This document shows positions 42,714 through 54,823 of a DNA stretch of 64,000 nt, piece after piece; positions within the stretch are counted from its first letter, which is position 1; every line of letters begins with the position of its first letter. The DNA is from Helicostylum pulchrum (taxonomy: Eukaryota > Mucoromycota > Mucoromycetes > Mucorales > Mucoraceae): the NCBI GenBank assembly GCA_025677825.1, contig JAIXMO010000034.1, forward strand, positions 216,001-280,000. The letters are read 5' to 3'. The notes beneath the pieces were generated by a model, which saw only the letters and a program-made list of their open reading frames with translations, did no database searches and was not told the DNA's origin. The translations under genes and the position numbers were made by a program.

Positions 42714-45031
42714 TTATACAAAAAGTTGAACTGTTTTGGTTGGAACTGATTTTTGATGAATTGGTACTTGAACCAAGTGATTAAAAGGACATAACATATC
42801 GGAAGGATCATGTTGATGTTGAATGACTGGTTTACAAGCACTAAACTTTGACTGAAGTTGATGACCTCTTTGAACTAGTAAACTAGTATTTGTTAATTTT
42901 GCATGTAAATCAAGTACATGTAATGAATCTATATCAGGTAATTCCGATACTTGATTGGATAATGGAACATAATACAATTTCTCTGCTATACTGTAATCAA
43001 CTTGTTTCTTTTTACTCTGTGTTTGGTGTGTAATTGAATTAAGCGTAGAATAACTATGATTAGGGTACACCATAACATACCCACGCATATAAACCATTTC
43101 ATCAAAATACTTTCTCCAAGAACTAGACCACTTGTTTGATTTGGCCACAGTTAATAGTGAATCCTTGAACAAGTGTGGGTTACCTGACCCCCTTTTGACT
43201 ATAGCTTGATCAGTTAATCTAGCTGTAATATAATCATGAAACTCTTTCCAATGTTTAGGAAAATATAATGCACCACCAAAACTAGTAGGTACTTGCATTA
43301 AGTAAGGTTTATCTTGTACTTCCATCAGTTTACGTCCAGATGGATCGGTATCTATTATACGTGGAGAATAGACGCTGACACCAAATACGTGTGATGTTTG
43401 TTGTTGATATCCATACTTTAAAACGTTATATTTAAGCCAGATATAGAACTGCTTGGATAATTCAATACGGTCATCCAACATCACCGCATACTCATCATCA
43501 TGTCCAGGATACCATGCTTCACTGTATGTCTGCATTGGGTGTACTTTTTGAATACGGTGACGAATATTCTTAATACCATGCTTCCAGTTAAACTTGTTGA
43601 CAAATTTAGTGGTTTTTGTATCACTCTTTTCATCCATGACAATGGATAAATCTACTCTATCTCCCAAGTAGTGTGCTTTACTTAATTGATTAAATAGCTG
43701 TTTAACCTTGTCTGATCTCTTTCCACCAATCGTCACAATTAAATTAATTTGCGGTCTATGCCACACTAGAGTAGGTTTTTTTTTTTTAAGTTAGTGTATA
43801 TATTTTAATAAAATAAGAAATAAAACTCACTCTCTAGGGTGTCAACAGTCAAATCAGTTATCCAACTAGTAACAAACGGCGTATCTTGTGTAGGTAACGC
43901 AATTTGAGTTGCATTAGCGGTAAAAATATTTTCTTCAAGGTTATTTTCATAAATGATAACGCGTGGTTGAATATTATTTACAAGTCTATCCAGTTCCTGC
44001 TTATTTACTAAGTGATGAACAGTGATGCGATGATGACATGATAAGCTGATTTTATCCAATGAAACCACTTGTAAATCTTTATCAACGAACTTACAAATGA
44101 TTTCATCCAACGTATCAGCTTTTGTATAAATCAAAGTACCACCTGTTTTTAAACTGGTACACTCCTTTCTTGTATTACCCTTCAATATCAAGTTGTCGGT
44201 AGTAGTTGGTAGTACGACGGAAGGTAGATTGATTGTCTGATAAAGAGTTTGACTTATATCAAAAGTACCACTGGTTTTTTTTACCTCCAAAAACCAACTA
44301 GGACGCAATACAAATACGTCCTTTAATTCAACTACTTGGTGTGATTCTTGTGAACAGGTATTTGCAGCGTGTTCAGTTCCAATCAAAGTATGATGAAATA
44401 AATTAGTGTTTAATAACCGGAGTATAAAGTTAAAATAACTATTTCCAGGGATAACTTGTTTATCTAGAATAACGTAGAAATCCGCTTCTTGTTCAATATG
44501 ATTTATCCAATTTGTGTTGTCGTTTACTGATACTTTATATTGACCACTGTTGCCCAGCTGTTGCTCTATACTGGATTTGTCTTTTGTTGTCGTACAAATG
44601 ATATGGACAGATTCTACAGAAAAATTAAATTGATTGGAAATTGACTCTAGTTGTAATTTTAATGTATCCATGGTTTCGTATCGAATTAGCACACTGATCG
44701 TTTGTTTATTTTGTTGCCATGGTACTCCATAGTCGTCTAGTTCTTTGTTTGAAAGGTGAATATCTGACCTTGAATTTGATGTGATAGGTGTAATAACTAG
44801 TATATAAAAAAAAAGTAGCGTTAATTAACAACAACGCTCTCCTTGGATGCTTTTATAAAAGGTACCTGAGGGTAGTAATTTTTCTAATAGTGTATAGTTT
44901 GTAATTTCGGTTGTATCAAGATATCTTGTATATTTTTCAGTAACACTTAGTTTTAATATATGGTACATTAACACTACTGTCAGTAAAGAACCAAGAGTCA
45001 CTAGTAAAGAAGACTTTACTCTTGGAAACAT
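42714..45031 (-). CDS. Type II membrane glycosyltransferase, family 2-like
   Basis: Three exons join in phase: 45031-44866, 44796-43831 and 43765-42714, giving 727 residues. A signal-anchor helix (LLVTLGSLLTVVLMYHIL) at residues 9-26 after a short basic tail gives Golgi type II topology. The middle (ISVLIRYETMDTLKLQLESI and ADFYVILDKQVIPGN) looks like one nucleotide-sugar-binding half. The second half has LIVTIGGKRSDKVKQLFNQL, the DXD-like EYAVMLDDRIELSKQFYIWL, VFGVSVYSPRI and SFGGALYFPKHWKEFHDYI. These blocks recall an uncharacterised fungal/plant GT2-like family; substrate unknown. The gene is divergent from the bZIP gene across 307 bp. Confidence 0.75.
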
Positions 45032-45338
45032 TTTTAGTTTTTTTTTTTGGTTTTTTGGAAATGGGGAAAAAGAGATGAAAGAGATGTAATGAAATAATAT
45101 TGGATCGACACAGGCTAAAATACTAATATCGGCTTTTTTATTGTATATTTTTTAAACAGCGTAAACAGAAAAAAAAACTTCCTTTTATTTGTTTCAAGAA
45201 CTACAATGATGTAATCTCCATAAATAGTTGAACCCTTTTTTCTTCTTGGCCTTTTCTTTAACTCTTCTCTTATCCTTTTGTTGTCGCTTTTTTGTTGTCG
45301 TTTTTTTCTTTGTTGTTGTCGTTTTTATATATATATAA
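45032..45338. promoter_or_regulatory. Shared divergent promoter region
   Basis: 307 bp between the starts of the glycosyltransferase (-) and bZIP (+) genes. It holds T-rich and CT-rich tracts (45208-45310) and an ATATATATA run just before the bZIP ATG. Binding sites were not assigned. Confidence 0.45.
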
Positions 45339-45708
45339 ATGTATCACCCGTATGGACAAGATCAAGTACCACCAAATATTTGCTTTGACGAAACACAAAA
45401 AAGAAAGCAGAGTTTAGAAAAGAATAGATTAGCAGGTAAAGAATAAAGACGGAAAGTTTTTTTTTTTTTTTTTTTTGACATACGAAAAAAAAAATAAAGC
45501 GTATCGATGTAGGGAAAGAAAAAAGCAAGAACAACAACATATGGTAGATCAAGCGGACATACTAACACTACAAAACGAATCATTGCAACATGTTGTTCAT
45601 AATTTGCGTAACGAAGTGATTAGTCTACGTGAATTACTGTTGGCTCACGATACGTGTCACTGTGAACGAGTACAGTCGTTTATTCAAAAAAGTAGTTCCT
45701 TATTATAA
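45339..45708 (+). CDS. Short bZIP transcription factor
   Basis: Two exons join in phase: 45339-45435 and 45500-45708, giving 101 residues. The splice creates the basic region KRKQSLEKNRLAAYRCRERK (N-x7-R type: NRLAAYRCR), followed by a leucine-heptad zipper (ADILTLQNESLQHVVHNLRN, then EVISLRELLLAH). That is an ATF/CREB-type basic region, which predicts binding to CRE-like DNA as a dimer. Unusually, almost nothing lies outside the bZIP: about 25 residues before it and a CHCERVQSFIQKSSSLL tail after it, with no activation domain. It may act as a repressor or heterodimer partner (inference). The intron consists mainly of a T-run followed by an A-run, so its end is assigned on phase. Confidence 0.82.
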
Positions 45709-45838
45709 TCGTGGCTTGTTTCACTCTCTCTCTTCTTCTTCTTTGACTCACACTCTCACTCTTTCTCTTCTCTTCTTCTCTTAAAAATAAAAAAGACGGG
45801 CTTGTAAATACAATAATAACAATAATAATAAAAAAGCG

Positions 45839-45865
45839 ATGCTTTACCCTTTTATTTTAAATTGA
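45839..45865 (+). promoter_or_regulatory. Upstream ORF abutting the SH3-gene start
   Basis: ATG at 45839 opens an 8-codon frame (MLYPFILN) whose TGA (45863-45865) is immediately followed by the main ATG at 45866. Such an arrangement can reduce or couple translation if the leader includes it. Confidence 0.45.
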
Positions 45866-47253
45866 ATGCTTCTTTCATCATTCTTTCTTTGTTTCTTTAC
45901 AGTAGTGGTAACTGCACAAAGCAGTTGTGTGTCACTTGCAAGTTCTATTACCTGTTCAGCCTTCTCACAATTCTATATTAGCTTGCCCGGATTAGCAACA
46001 GACTACCCATTCTTAATAAACACAACTACTATTGAAGAATTTGATAAAAAATTATTAAACCATGTAAACTCAACAAGCGCCTATCTTTTCCCTCTCGGTT
46101 GTCTCAGCTCCAATTTTAATCCAACTATACCGTATGGTCGTTACAGCATCACTAAACTTTGTGCTGCCATGATACAAAATATGGATCATTCTTTACCTTG
46201 CAATTTTCAAAATGAGTTAATACCTCCTCCGCTTTGTAAAAAAACTTGCTTTGAATGGTTACAAAGTGTCACTCAAATAACAAATAATCCGAGAGTCTGT
46301 TCAGATTCTAGTCAACGCAATAATACGCTACAGTCTTTTCAACTTCAGTGTAATACCTGGGAAGGATTTAATGGTACTGTGACCGAAAATTGTATATCCG
46401 GCATAGCCAATGAGCCTTACACATGCGGTAAATTATTAGATGATCATATTTTTAACTGTATTAACTCATTTTTATCTGCGCATACCTAGGCTTCGGTGCG
46501 AATAATTTTAGAATAGCTTGTCATTATTGTAAAATAAATCCAGAAGATGGCTGTTGTCAAAATGTAGAAAACTGTCAACACCCACTATCAAAAGGAGAAA
46601 TAACTGGCATCGTTCTAGGTTCCGTTTCATTTATTGCAATTATTCTGTTAATTATTTACTTGTCTTGCCGTAAAAGGAAAAATCCAATTGTGAACCCATT
46701 TCAATTTATGTCCGCCTCAGCAGCAGCTTCATCCACAACACAGCCTGAACTAAAGCCCCAAGTACCACTTGAACTACAGCCTACTACGATTTCAACACCT
46801 ACTATAATAACATCACCATCATTATCATCAGTAGTTGTAAATCATGAATTTTATGTGGTGATTCATCCGTACACATCACAAATACCAGATGAATTACAAC
46901 TTTCTCCAGGAGATATTATTTGCTTGGCTTTACACTTTGATGATGGATGGGCACTAGGGTTTAATGTGACAACTGGATTAAAAGGTGCATTTCCATTAGT
47001 GTGTATCTCATTAGCGCCTGCAGATAGTTTAGATCAATTACTAAATATGCAACCAGATCCAATCCAAAGAACTTTATATGTACAACAACAACAACAACAA
47101 CAACAACAACATAATAAACCAACTATTAATACAAACTTTCGTCATTCTATACCAAAGAGGTCTGTCAGCTGTAAATCAAAATATGACTATATTGAACCTG
47201 AAAGTCCTTCTTCCCCTACTTTACATACTCCATTTTTTAAACACACTATATAA
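45866..47253 (+). CDS. Single-pass membrane protein with cytoplasmic SH3 domain
   Basis: Two exons join in phase: 45866-46427 and 46490-47253, giving 441 residues. A signal peptide (LLSSFFLCFFTVVVTAQ) is followed by a ~200-residue ectodomain with about 18 cysteines and several N-x-S/T sites (SCVSLASSITCSAFSQFYIS; CKKTCFEWLQ; CHYCKINPEDGCC). A transmembrane helix (ITGIVLGSVSFIAIILLIIY) is near residue 225 with a CRKRK stop-transfer. A Pro/Thr/Ser linker precedes an SH3 domain (residues ~308-362) with the expected ALYDY-like HPY, DELQLSPGD, DDGWALG and GAFP marks. A polyQ tract (47081-47110) lies near the end. Topology recalls fungal SH3 membrane sensors such as Fus1 or Sho1, but the ectodomain is not theirs; a wall or mating sensor role is inference. 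Confidence 0.8.
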
Positions 47254-47428
47254 AGTAATTCTTTTTCTCTTTTTCTTTTGTATTGTTCCACTTTCTGCAT
47301 GACGCATCATTACCCTTCTGTTTTGCTTTTTGAACTGCCGATAAGGTTTTTTATTTGACGTCTTTTTTTTTTCTTTTTCCTTTTTTTTCTATTCCTTTCT
47401 TTTTTTTTTTTTGCACAAAAAATACAAG

Positions 47429-49725
47429 ATGACATTGTTCACTAATGTAACTGGATCAAATAACAAGACTAGTAGTAGTTGCAACGGCAGCAATAGAAGT
47501 AATAGCAGCAGTAGCAGCAGTAGCATCAGTACCAACAGCAATAGTAGTAGAGAAAACTGTTTAGAATACAATAAAACATGGCCTTCAAAAGACAACAGCT
47601 ATGACAACACTGGATTCACTACCGTGGCCAGCAGTTACGAATATACCATACCAGAGGCAGCAACAGACTTGGATATCCTCAATACACCCACCACCGACGC
47701 CACGAAACGATACCAAACCAAAATGCTACTTGCCTCATTAATCGAGCATTTCTGCAGAGCATACGGAGATACACCAGACGCCAACCGAAAAGTCTTCTTT
47801 TTAATCTGTCAAACCCTACGATCACTTGGTATCATCGACTCTGAATTTGTCGATGAAATGACCTCGGTGCGCTCCTCTTTTCAGCAAGCCTTTCAAAAGC
47901 TATTCTATACCGCTGTGCAAACAGTTCAAAATCAAGACTTGGTACCCTTTGATGACGGAAGGTCGCCGAAACTGATTAAACATGAGCAAACCGATTATTT
48001 TAGCCTGTCATCTGAGCCAGCTACTAGTACTGGCTGTTTTAGTAACTCGCCAACAAGACTTTCTAGTTCGACAAATAGTGCTTTGCATTCATTTGTACTT
48101 GGTAATCTAAGCGTGCAAAACTCGAGATATAATCATGATTTTGTGGAAATCAATTTATTGGGTAAAGGAGGGTTCGCAAGTGCCTTTCGTGCTCGAAATA
48201 AGTTAGACGGTATAGACTACGCTGTTAAAAAAATTCGGTTAGGCAATAATATTGAAGATGAAGCGGGTGATAACCCCTATGAAAGAATATTTCGCGAGAT
48301 AAAGAATTTAGCTCGATTAGAGCATAATAATGTCATTCGATACTACTCTTCTTGGCTTGAATTTGATGAATCCAATAGTGATGAAACAGATACCTCGGAT
48401 GAAGAGTCTGATTTAACAAGATCTGAAAATGTGTCCAGTGTATTTGAAGGCCAGGATCCTACTTTTGATATGTCTGAATCGGGAATGTCTCAAATCATGT
48501 TTGCTGAAAGCTCTGCTACATGTGAACCAACATGTACTAACGAACCTTTGTCTTCTTTCGCAAAACCTCTTGGTCACGAACAAGACGAAGAAGCATCTTT
48601 AACCGCAACTTCTCAAAGCGGCTGGACGCTATTTATCCAAATGCAATTATGTCCTACCACGTTACACGACTACATTAAATTCAGAAACAAGCAATTTGCA
48701 GAAAACAACCCCTCCAATTTTGCTATGGACCGTACCCACAAAAACCGTAACATTGAGATATTTTCACAGATACTGCAAGGTACAGCGTATATTCACGACC
48801 AAGGCTTGATTCATCGAGATTTAAAGCCCAGTAATATCTTTCTCAGTATACCAAATGTACCCCATGATAACAGCAAGAAAAGAAGATCAAGTAACGCCTT
48901 TTTAGATACGGTGACAGAAAAAAATTGGCAGGAGGCTTGGGTGCCTAAAATTGGTGACTTTGGGCTGGCGGCAGAAGTCATGGACGAATCAGATCTGCTG
49001 TTGTCTACACCTTTATCTTCTGGCCCACCTAGTCCTACAACTCAAAGACATAAGCAGCAAGTAAGAAGAGCAAGTGTGTATGAAGGTAGACCGATTCGAC
49101 CTCGGCCTAAACGAACTCGTACCGTTGGTGTTGGTACACGTACCGTAAGTAGTTTTTTTTTTTAAAAAAAAAGGTTAGTGTCACATGTAAAACTCATGCT
49201 ATATATAAAAAAAAAAAGTACGCGTCTCCAGAACAATTAGCAGTTCCTGTACAACCGTACGACGAAAAAGTAGATATTTACTCATTGGGAATTATCTTGT
49301 TTGAACTATTCCAACCTTTTACAACAGGTATGGAACGCGCAGAAAGTATTGAGAACTTAAAGCAAGGTGTATTCCCTTCGGGGTTTTTAGAAATGTACCC
49401 AAAAGTTTCTGCGTTGATACTGTGGATGATGGATAAAGATTCTAAACGTAGACCGTCCGCTCATCAGTTACTTGAATTCGAGTTGTTCTCGCAGCCTGAA
49501 GACCTGGATATTTATTTGAATTTACAGACGCAACTTGAAAATAAATCGCATATCATTGACGAGTTGAAAAAGACGGTAACGAGAGTGCAGCAAGAGAAGC
49601 AAGATGCGTTGAGTGAAATGCAAAAGAAATTAGACGCTATGCAGTTACAGTTGGATAACTTGCATTTAGATAAACCTAATACTACAACTACTACTACTAG
49701 AAAGAAGGAAGTACGTTGGTCTTGA
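47429..49725 (+). CDS. HRI1: eIF2-alpha kinase, HRI type
   Basis: Phosphorylates eIF2alpha to shut down translation initiation under stress. Two exons join in phase: 47429-49144 and 49219-49725, giving 740 residues. The start is the ATG at 47429; upstream frame codons have no ATG. After a Ser/Asn-rich tail, residues ~90-160 (LLASLIEHFCRAYGDTPDAN; FFLICQTLRSLGIID) resemble the N-terminal region of fungal Hri1/Hri2. The kinase has the G-loop LLGKGGFASAF (~240), YAVKKIRL, a long acidic insert (SNSDETDTSDEESD, ~309-397) diagnostic of eIF2alpha kinases, HRDLKPSNIF (~462), DFGLA (~509) and YASPEQL after the intron. A C-terminal coiled coil (DELKKTVTRVQQEKQDALSE) follows. No catalytic residue is missing. 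Confidence 0.88.
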
Positions 49726-49848
49726 GTTTCTCTATACAATAAACTTTTTTTTTTTTTTTGCAATTTATTAAGGAATGAAAATGATGTGCACTAAAAAGTA
49801 CTAGATTTTTATTTTATTGGGTATAATATTTATTTTTTTGGTATGATT

Positions 49849-52419
49849 TTACATGATATTACACTGTGAATCTCTACTTGTCTTTAAAGGATTACCCTGA
49901 CTTGACCTTCTTTTATCCTGAATCACCGTCCTTCTCTTTTCATTCCTCTGGTGCTTGACCATCCCTTCTAACAAATCTACACGATCTTGCGCTTGTTTAT
50001 GATTTCCCTTCTTGCATGCCTTAGCATAATAATAATGTGCTTGTTGAAAATCTCTTGGAACTCCAATCCCAATTTCATAGTACCAACTATTTTTTTTAAA
50101 AAAAATTAATAAAACTTTTTTGTGTGTATGCGAGATAAAAAAAAAAGCTTACCCTAATAAGTAACATGCATCGGGTATATTTTGAGCTGCAGCTGAATGA
50201 CACCATCTGAATGCAGCATCCTCATCACGAAGTTGTGTTTTACACCACCCAGACTCATCTTGTTCAAAAATAATCGATTGCTCTTGCAAGTGTTCTTGAG
50301 GTACTTGAATACCTTGATTGTATAATCTGGAAAGACCCAGCATGGCATATCCGTTGCTATTTGTGTTGGCTGCAAGTTCGTAATACCCGATAGCTTTAGA
50401 TAGGTTGATACGACTGCCAAACAATCCTTGCTCGTACATGCGTCCTAATCTGTATTGTGCAATTGACATGCCCATGTCTGCAGCATATTCTAAATACGTT
50501 GTTGCTGCAAATGTACCACCATAAGTCTGAATTAATTCACTAAACAAAAAACGTGTTAAAATAAAATTATAAAAAGGTGCCTTCTCTTCTTTTTTTTTTA
50601 CCTGGGTATATTGATGGATGGATAATCATTGACAAGTAAAAGTCCTAATGTATAAGGTGCTTCAGGACAAGTACCAGTTGATGTTTCAGACGCTTTCATC
50701 AATAATTGAATTGCACCACTTATATTACGTCTTGATCCAAACTCACCATTTAAATTAATAATAGCAATTCTCTAAAATTGAAACAATTTAGTATTTTAAC
50801 AGCGTAACAAAAAAAAAAAAGGTACTTACGTAAAGTGCTTCCACTAAACCCAAACTAGCAGCATCTTCATACAATTGAAAAGAAGTCATATAATCTTGTT
50901 CTCGCTCATGGTACTGACCTACAGCAAACATAGCTTCGGGCACTTTTTCATTTGCAGCTACTTCGTAAAATTTGAGCGCTTTCGTAGCACTCTTTCTGCA
51001 CCCGTACATGCCACGATCGTACCAAAGTCCTAATAGATACGCCGCTTCGCCAACCCGCTGTTTAGCTAACCGTTTTATCCATTTCACACCTTCTTCTTCC
51101 AACATCTTCTTTTTCTTTCTTTTCGAAGTTTCTTCATCATCGTCCTTATAGTTTTGTAACATGTTGGAGGTGGTAGCCGAAGAATCTCTGCGGAAATTCG
51201 TACTCATGGTAGTATCTATACTACTACGTCTACTGCTGGCGATACTACTAGGTCTACCCTTATTTCGTTTCATTAAAGGTAAAGAAAGTGAAAGGTTAGG
51301 TCTGAAAGGTTGTCGGGTCTCTTTGGAGTCGTATAAACTAGCTACTTCCAACAAGTACTTAGCGTATGTTAATTGAACGGTTGGATCACCTGTCTTCATT
51401 GCCATGTTTCTGTATAATTTAATTGCATCAGGATTATTGGTAAGACTGTAAGACGCTTTACTGTATCTGGAAGAGAGCGGTGTAGGGTGAGGTCGATCCA
51501 TGGCCGAAGCAGAAAGTGAAGGAGCGACAGAAGGCGACCGAGAATGTCGTGAAGATAATTGAGTTAATGTATTACGTTGATGTTGAGATAATAAATCATG
51601 ACTTGATATATACTCTGTTTGATGCTTGTAGTTGTAAACAGCAGGTAACGTAGAAGAGGATAAAACGGATGTAGGAGATTGAGGGTCTTCCTGGTCCATA
51701 GTTTCAGGTAATTGTTCAACAGTTGAAGTCACCATTGCATTAATCGATTGTTGCGCGACAGAAGCAGAGCCTTTACTATTGAAATAATCTGGACTGTGCT
51801 GAGGTAAACTAGGCGGAGGCGATGTGGATTTGATAGATAATGCTTCTAATGGCGATACTTGGTTTAAAGTAGTAGGTGATAGTTCAGCTGATTGTGGTAT
51901 CAAAGGCGAAAGTAAATGTGACTCATTCATCGTCAATAAAGGTTCCAGTGTCTCCAAAGGAGGTAGGTATTCATGCTTTTGTTCCACAAGTATTTTAGAC
52001 ACTTTTCTTGTCACGATATTACTAGATCGTGGTGTCGTATTATCGGAGAAAGAATATTGCTTGTTGCTTTGCCAAGAATTTGGTGAGGAGGTAATAGTGG
52101 CAGTAGTAGCAGGAGGTGGTACGACAATAACAGATGTAGATTGTGGTTTTTGAATAACAGAAACCTGTCGTAATTCAGGTGTTGATGATACAGTGTTTGC
52201 AACAAGTGTGGGTTTATAGGGTGGTTCATTATCTTCTTCGTAAAAATCTGGGTTGATCACTCGAAGTTTAAAAGGTGGTTTCGTCTCTTGAGTAGCTGTT
52301 CCTGTATCTGAGTCTACCGAGATCTTGCTGTCATTCACAGTAGCATCTTGGAAGGACGCAATTGACTTTTTTGAACGTAAACTCTTTTCAGTAGTAGACG
52401 CGCTTTTAAAAGTAAACAT
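49849..52419 (-). CDS. Sel1-repeat protein with CaaX end, SKT5/Chs4-like chitin synthase regulator
   Basis: In yeast, Chs4/Skt5 activates chitin synthase III and is farnesylated. Four exons join in phase: 52419-50830, 50771-50602, 50539-50153 and 50086-49849, giving 794 residues. The start is the ATG at 52419, 41 codons inside the open frame, because the upstream part is low complexity. A ~390-residue Ser/Pro-rich disordered region precedes Sel1/TPR-like repeats: AAYLLGLWYDRGMYG, ALKFYEVAANEKVPEAMFAV, GAIQLLMKASETS, AQYRLGRMYEQGLFG and ACYLLGWYYEIGIGVP. The last exon ends CNIM, a C-a-a-X prenylation box like that recalled for yeast Skt5 (CVIM). Family assignment rests on repeats, order and CaaX box together. 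Confidence 0.85.
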
Positions 52420-54187
52420 AGTTTTTTTTTTCTGTTGCTGTTGTTGCGTAATATAAAAGAAAAAAGAGAAGAAAGAGAGAAAAGAGGCGCTAAAAAAAAC
52501 TATTTTTCCTTTAAATAAACGTGAGGCACACACACACAACACAATAGCTCCACAGAGTGAAAACTCCGGTCATTAAACTATAAATAAATATATTTTTTGC
52601 ACTCTTTTTTTTTTGGCGAGTGCTTTTTTTACAGTTGCCCTTAAAAAGCTTACAAATTATAAAAATATCACGTTTATTTTATAGATGTAGGAACTACAAG
52701 TTAAATATAATTAAAAAAGAAGAGTCTAGATTGATATACTTTTTTACCCTTTTGTTTCCCGGTAAGCGTTTATTTGTATCACTTTACACCGTCAAAAATA
52801 ATAATCTATTTTTACCTTTTTTGAGGGAGAAGGATTTTCTCTCTTTTTTCATTTACAAAATGTTATAAAAAGCAAGCGTCTTTTTTCTCTCTATTAATAG
52901 GTAAGGAAAATATACCTTTTTTTTTTTTTCTCGTAAAAATAAATCATTTGTTGGCCCTGTTATTTTTTTCATTTTTTGCAAATCTTTCTTTAAGCCAATG
53001 TGTATTGAACAATCTACTATTTAAGAAAAAAAAAAGCGAGGTACTTCAATAAAACTTGTTGGGTGTATTCCCCTTGATCTCACACTATTAATTAAGTCGC
53101 ATATGAATGTGTACATGTGATATATATATACATGTGAATGTGACTATAAAGTCTTGTAAAACTCTCTATTAGATTTATAATAAATTACAGAAAATGTAGC
53201 TCAAATTGGTATTGTAACTTGGATCTTAATTGGTTAGACGCAGTAAAGAGATGATAGACCAATTGAGCGAGTACCCATAATAAGCTCTACAAGCTATATT
53301 TAGTAAGGTTCTGCCGTGAAGCCCACTTGTACCTTTCTTTTTTTTTCGATTCTGTAATATATATATAATAAAAACATGGTTGTACCAACAGCTAAAAATT
53401 TGGAGGGAATAGTTATAAAATTAATTAAAAACGCATGAATTATTTATTAACGTACACACATAAAAAAGCGGGGCAGCAAACACGTTATTTTCTTCTTTAT
53501 GTGCTGTATAACTTGGAACTTGGAACCCGTTCTTTATTAAGCTTATTCTTATTAGAATTATATAGTTGCTGAGAGATATTTATACTTTCTGACAGTTGCC
53601 AAATCAAGGATTATTTTGAAGTCTGCAACTATTTTTAGTTTGTTATTTATTTCAAGAAATGGTGGAGAATACAATCTTGAAATCCAAGATAATGCAGAAT
53701 AAAAATAGTATCTCAGAGGAAAATTATGGCGCAGAACCCTTCTAGTTAAATGAAAGCCCCCCCCCCCCTCGTAGTGGTATTCGGGATTGGTCTTCACACG
53801 TCGTAAAGGACGGGACTCATTCCTTGAATAAACAATCTCGAAAGACATTTTTAGCGTGTTAAATCAAGTTGTAACAGCAAATCATATTTAGACACGTACA
53901 TAATATATATATATGTCACACCATTTATTTTATCATGAACTTAAAAGCGACTCTCATTTAATTTCGTCTTTTTTCTTTTATTTATTTTTTACTGTGTGTC
54001 CATCTCGTACCTTCTTATATTTTGCGTCTTCGTTTTTTTTTTATGTTGGTAGCTACAAAAGGATACGGTTCAAAAAAGAAATGTCACATATTTTCTTTTT
54101 GTCTCATTCTAACTAATCCAGATACACCTTGAAATCAAAAACAGCAGATTAGTAGTTAAATTACTTCGGCTTCTTTGTATAAACTGA
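52420..54187. other. Long non-coding stretch
   Basis: Starts with the SKT5-like promoter region, including a CACA run at 52528-52538. Small frames at 52620-52868 and 53558-53848 have no recognisable content. A C-run lies at 53758-53768. No RNA gene recognised. Confidence 0.45.
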
Positions 54188-54385
54188 CTACCGCCAACTG
54201 ACTGCAGACATGTAATTATCGCAAACAAAAGGTCTCCTCGCATTGTATACCAAGTTGAAAATATCGTCAAATACTTGGGGTCGAGACGTCAACGCTTCTT
54301 TAAATATGCTCATGATTTCACAATATCTAACTAACATTAGTATCAGGCGTCGTGTATTGTATTTTATACCGGTACATAGATTACT
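54188..54385 (-). pseudogene. Orphan coding-like fragment
   Basis: An open frame of 65 codons bounded by stops reads GIKYNTRRLILMLVRYCEIM, then FKEALTSRPQVFDDIFNLVY, then ARRPFVCDNYMSAVSWR. The composition (balanced charges, aromatic residues, codon-like third positions) stands out from the AT-rich surroundings. I do not recognise it. It could be the end of a decayed gene or a small gene starting at an internal ATG (54343 or 54313). Confidence 0.3.
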
Positions 54386-54823
54386 CTAACCAGTATATTT
54401 ATGTTAAGCAAACGCCATAAATCTCGGTTTCTTTTTCTTTGTTACCGGAAATCTCAAGACAGAGTATATATTTTTTGGAGAAAAAGGAACCGGGAATATA
54501 CACATCTTTTTACGTATTGTTACCGAGTTTAAACCCGAGTATGGGTTACTTATTTAAGTTTATTATTTACGTTTCATAATACAGTTACTTTTTTTATTTG
54601 ACTTACCATGGTGAATGAGAACACGACTACAAAAACATGGGAGTCACGCTACTCGTTGGACATCCCCGAATATAAGCAACTTGTCTCATGATGTTTTTTA
54701 ATTCAAATAACTATTTGCTTACGATTAGCACTGCAATTAAAGAGCTTCGCGGGGAGGAGCAAAAAAAGGTTCAATGAAACCTTTAAATAGATTAAATAAA
54801 CCTTCTTTTTTTTTTTTGGTGTA
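54386..54823. other. Spacer before fold-back element B
   Basis: AT-rich, nothing recognised. Confidence 0.4.

Noticed and set aside
53558..53848. Minus-strand 96-codon frame
   Set aside because: No motif, a C-run creates its poly-Gly stretch, and codon use is unremarkable.
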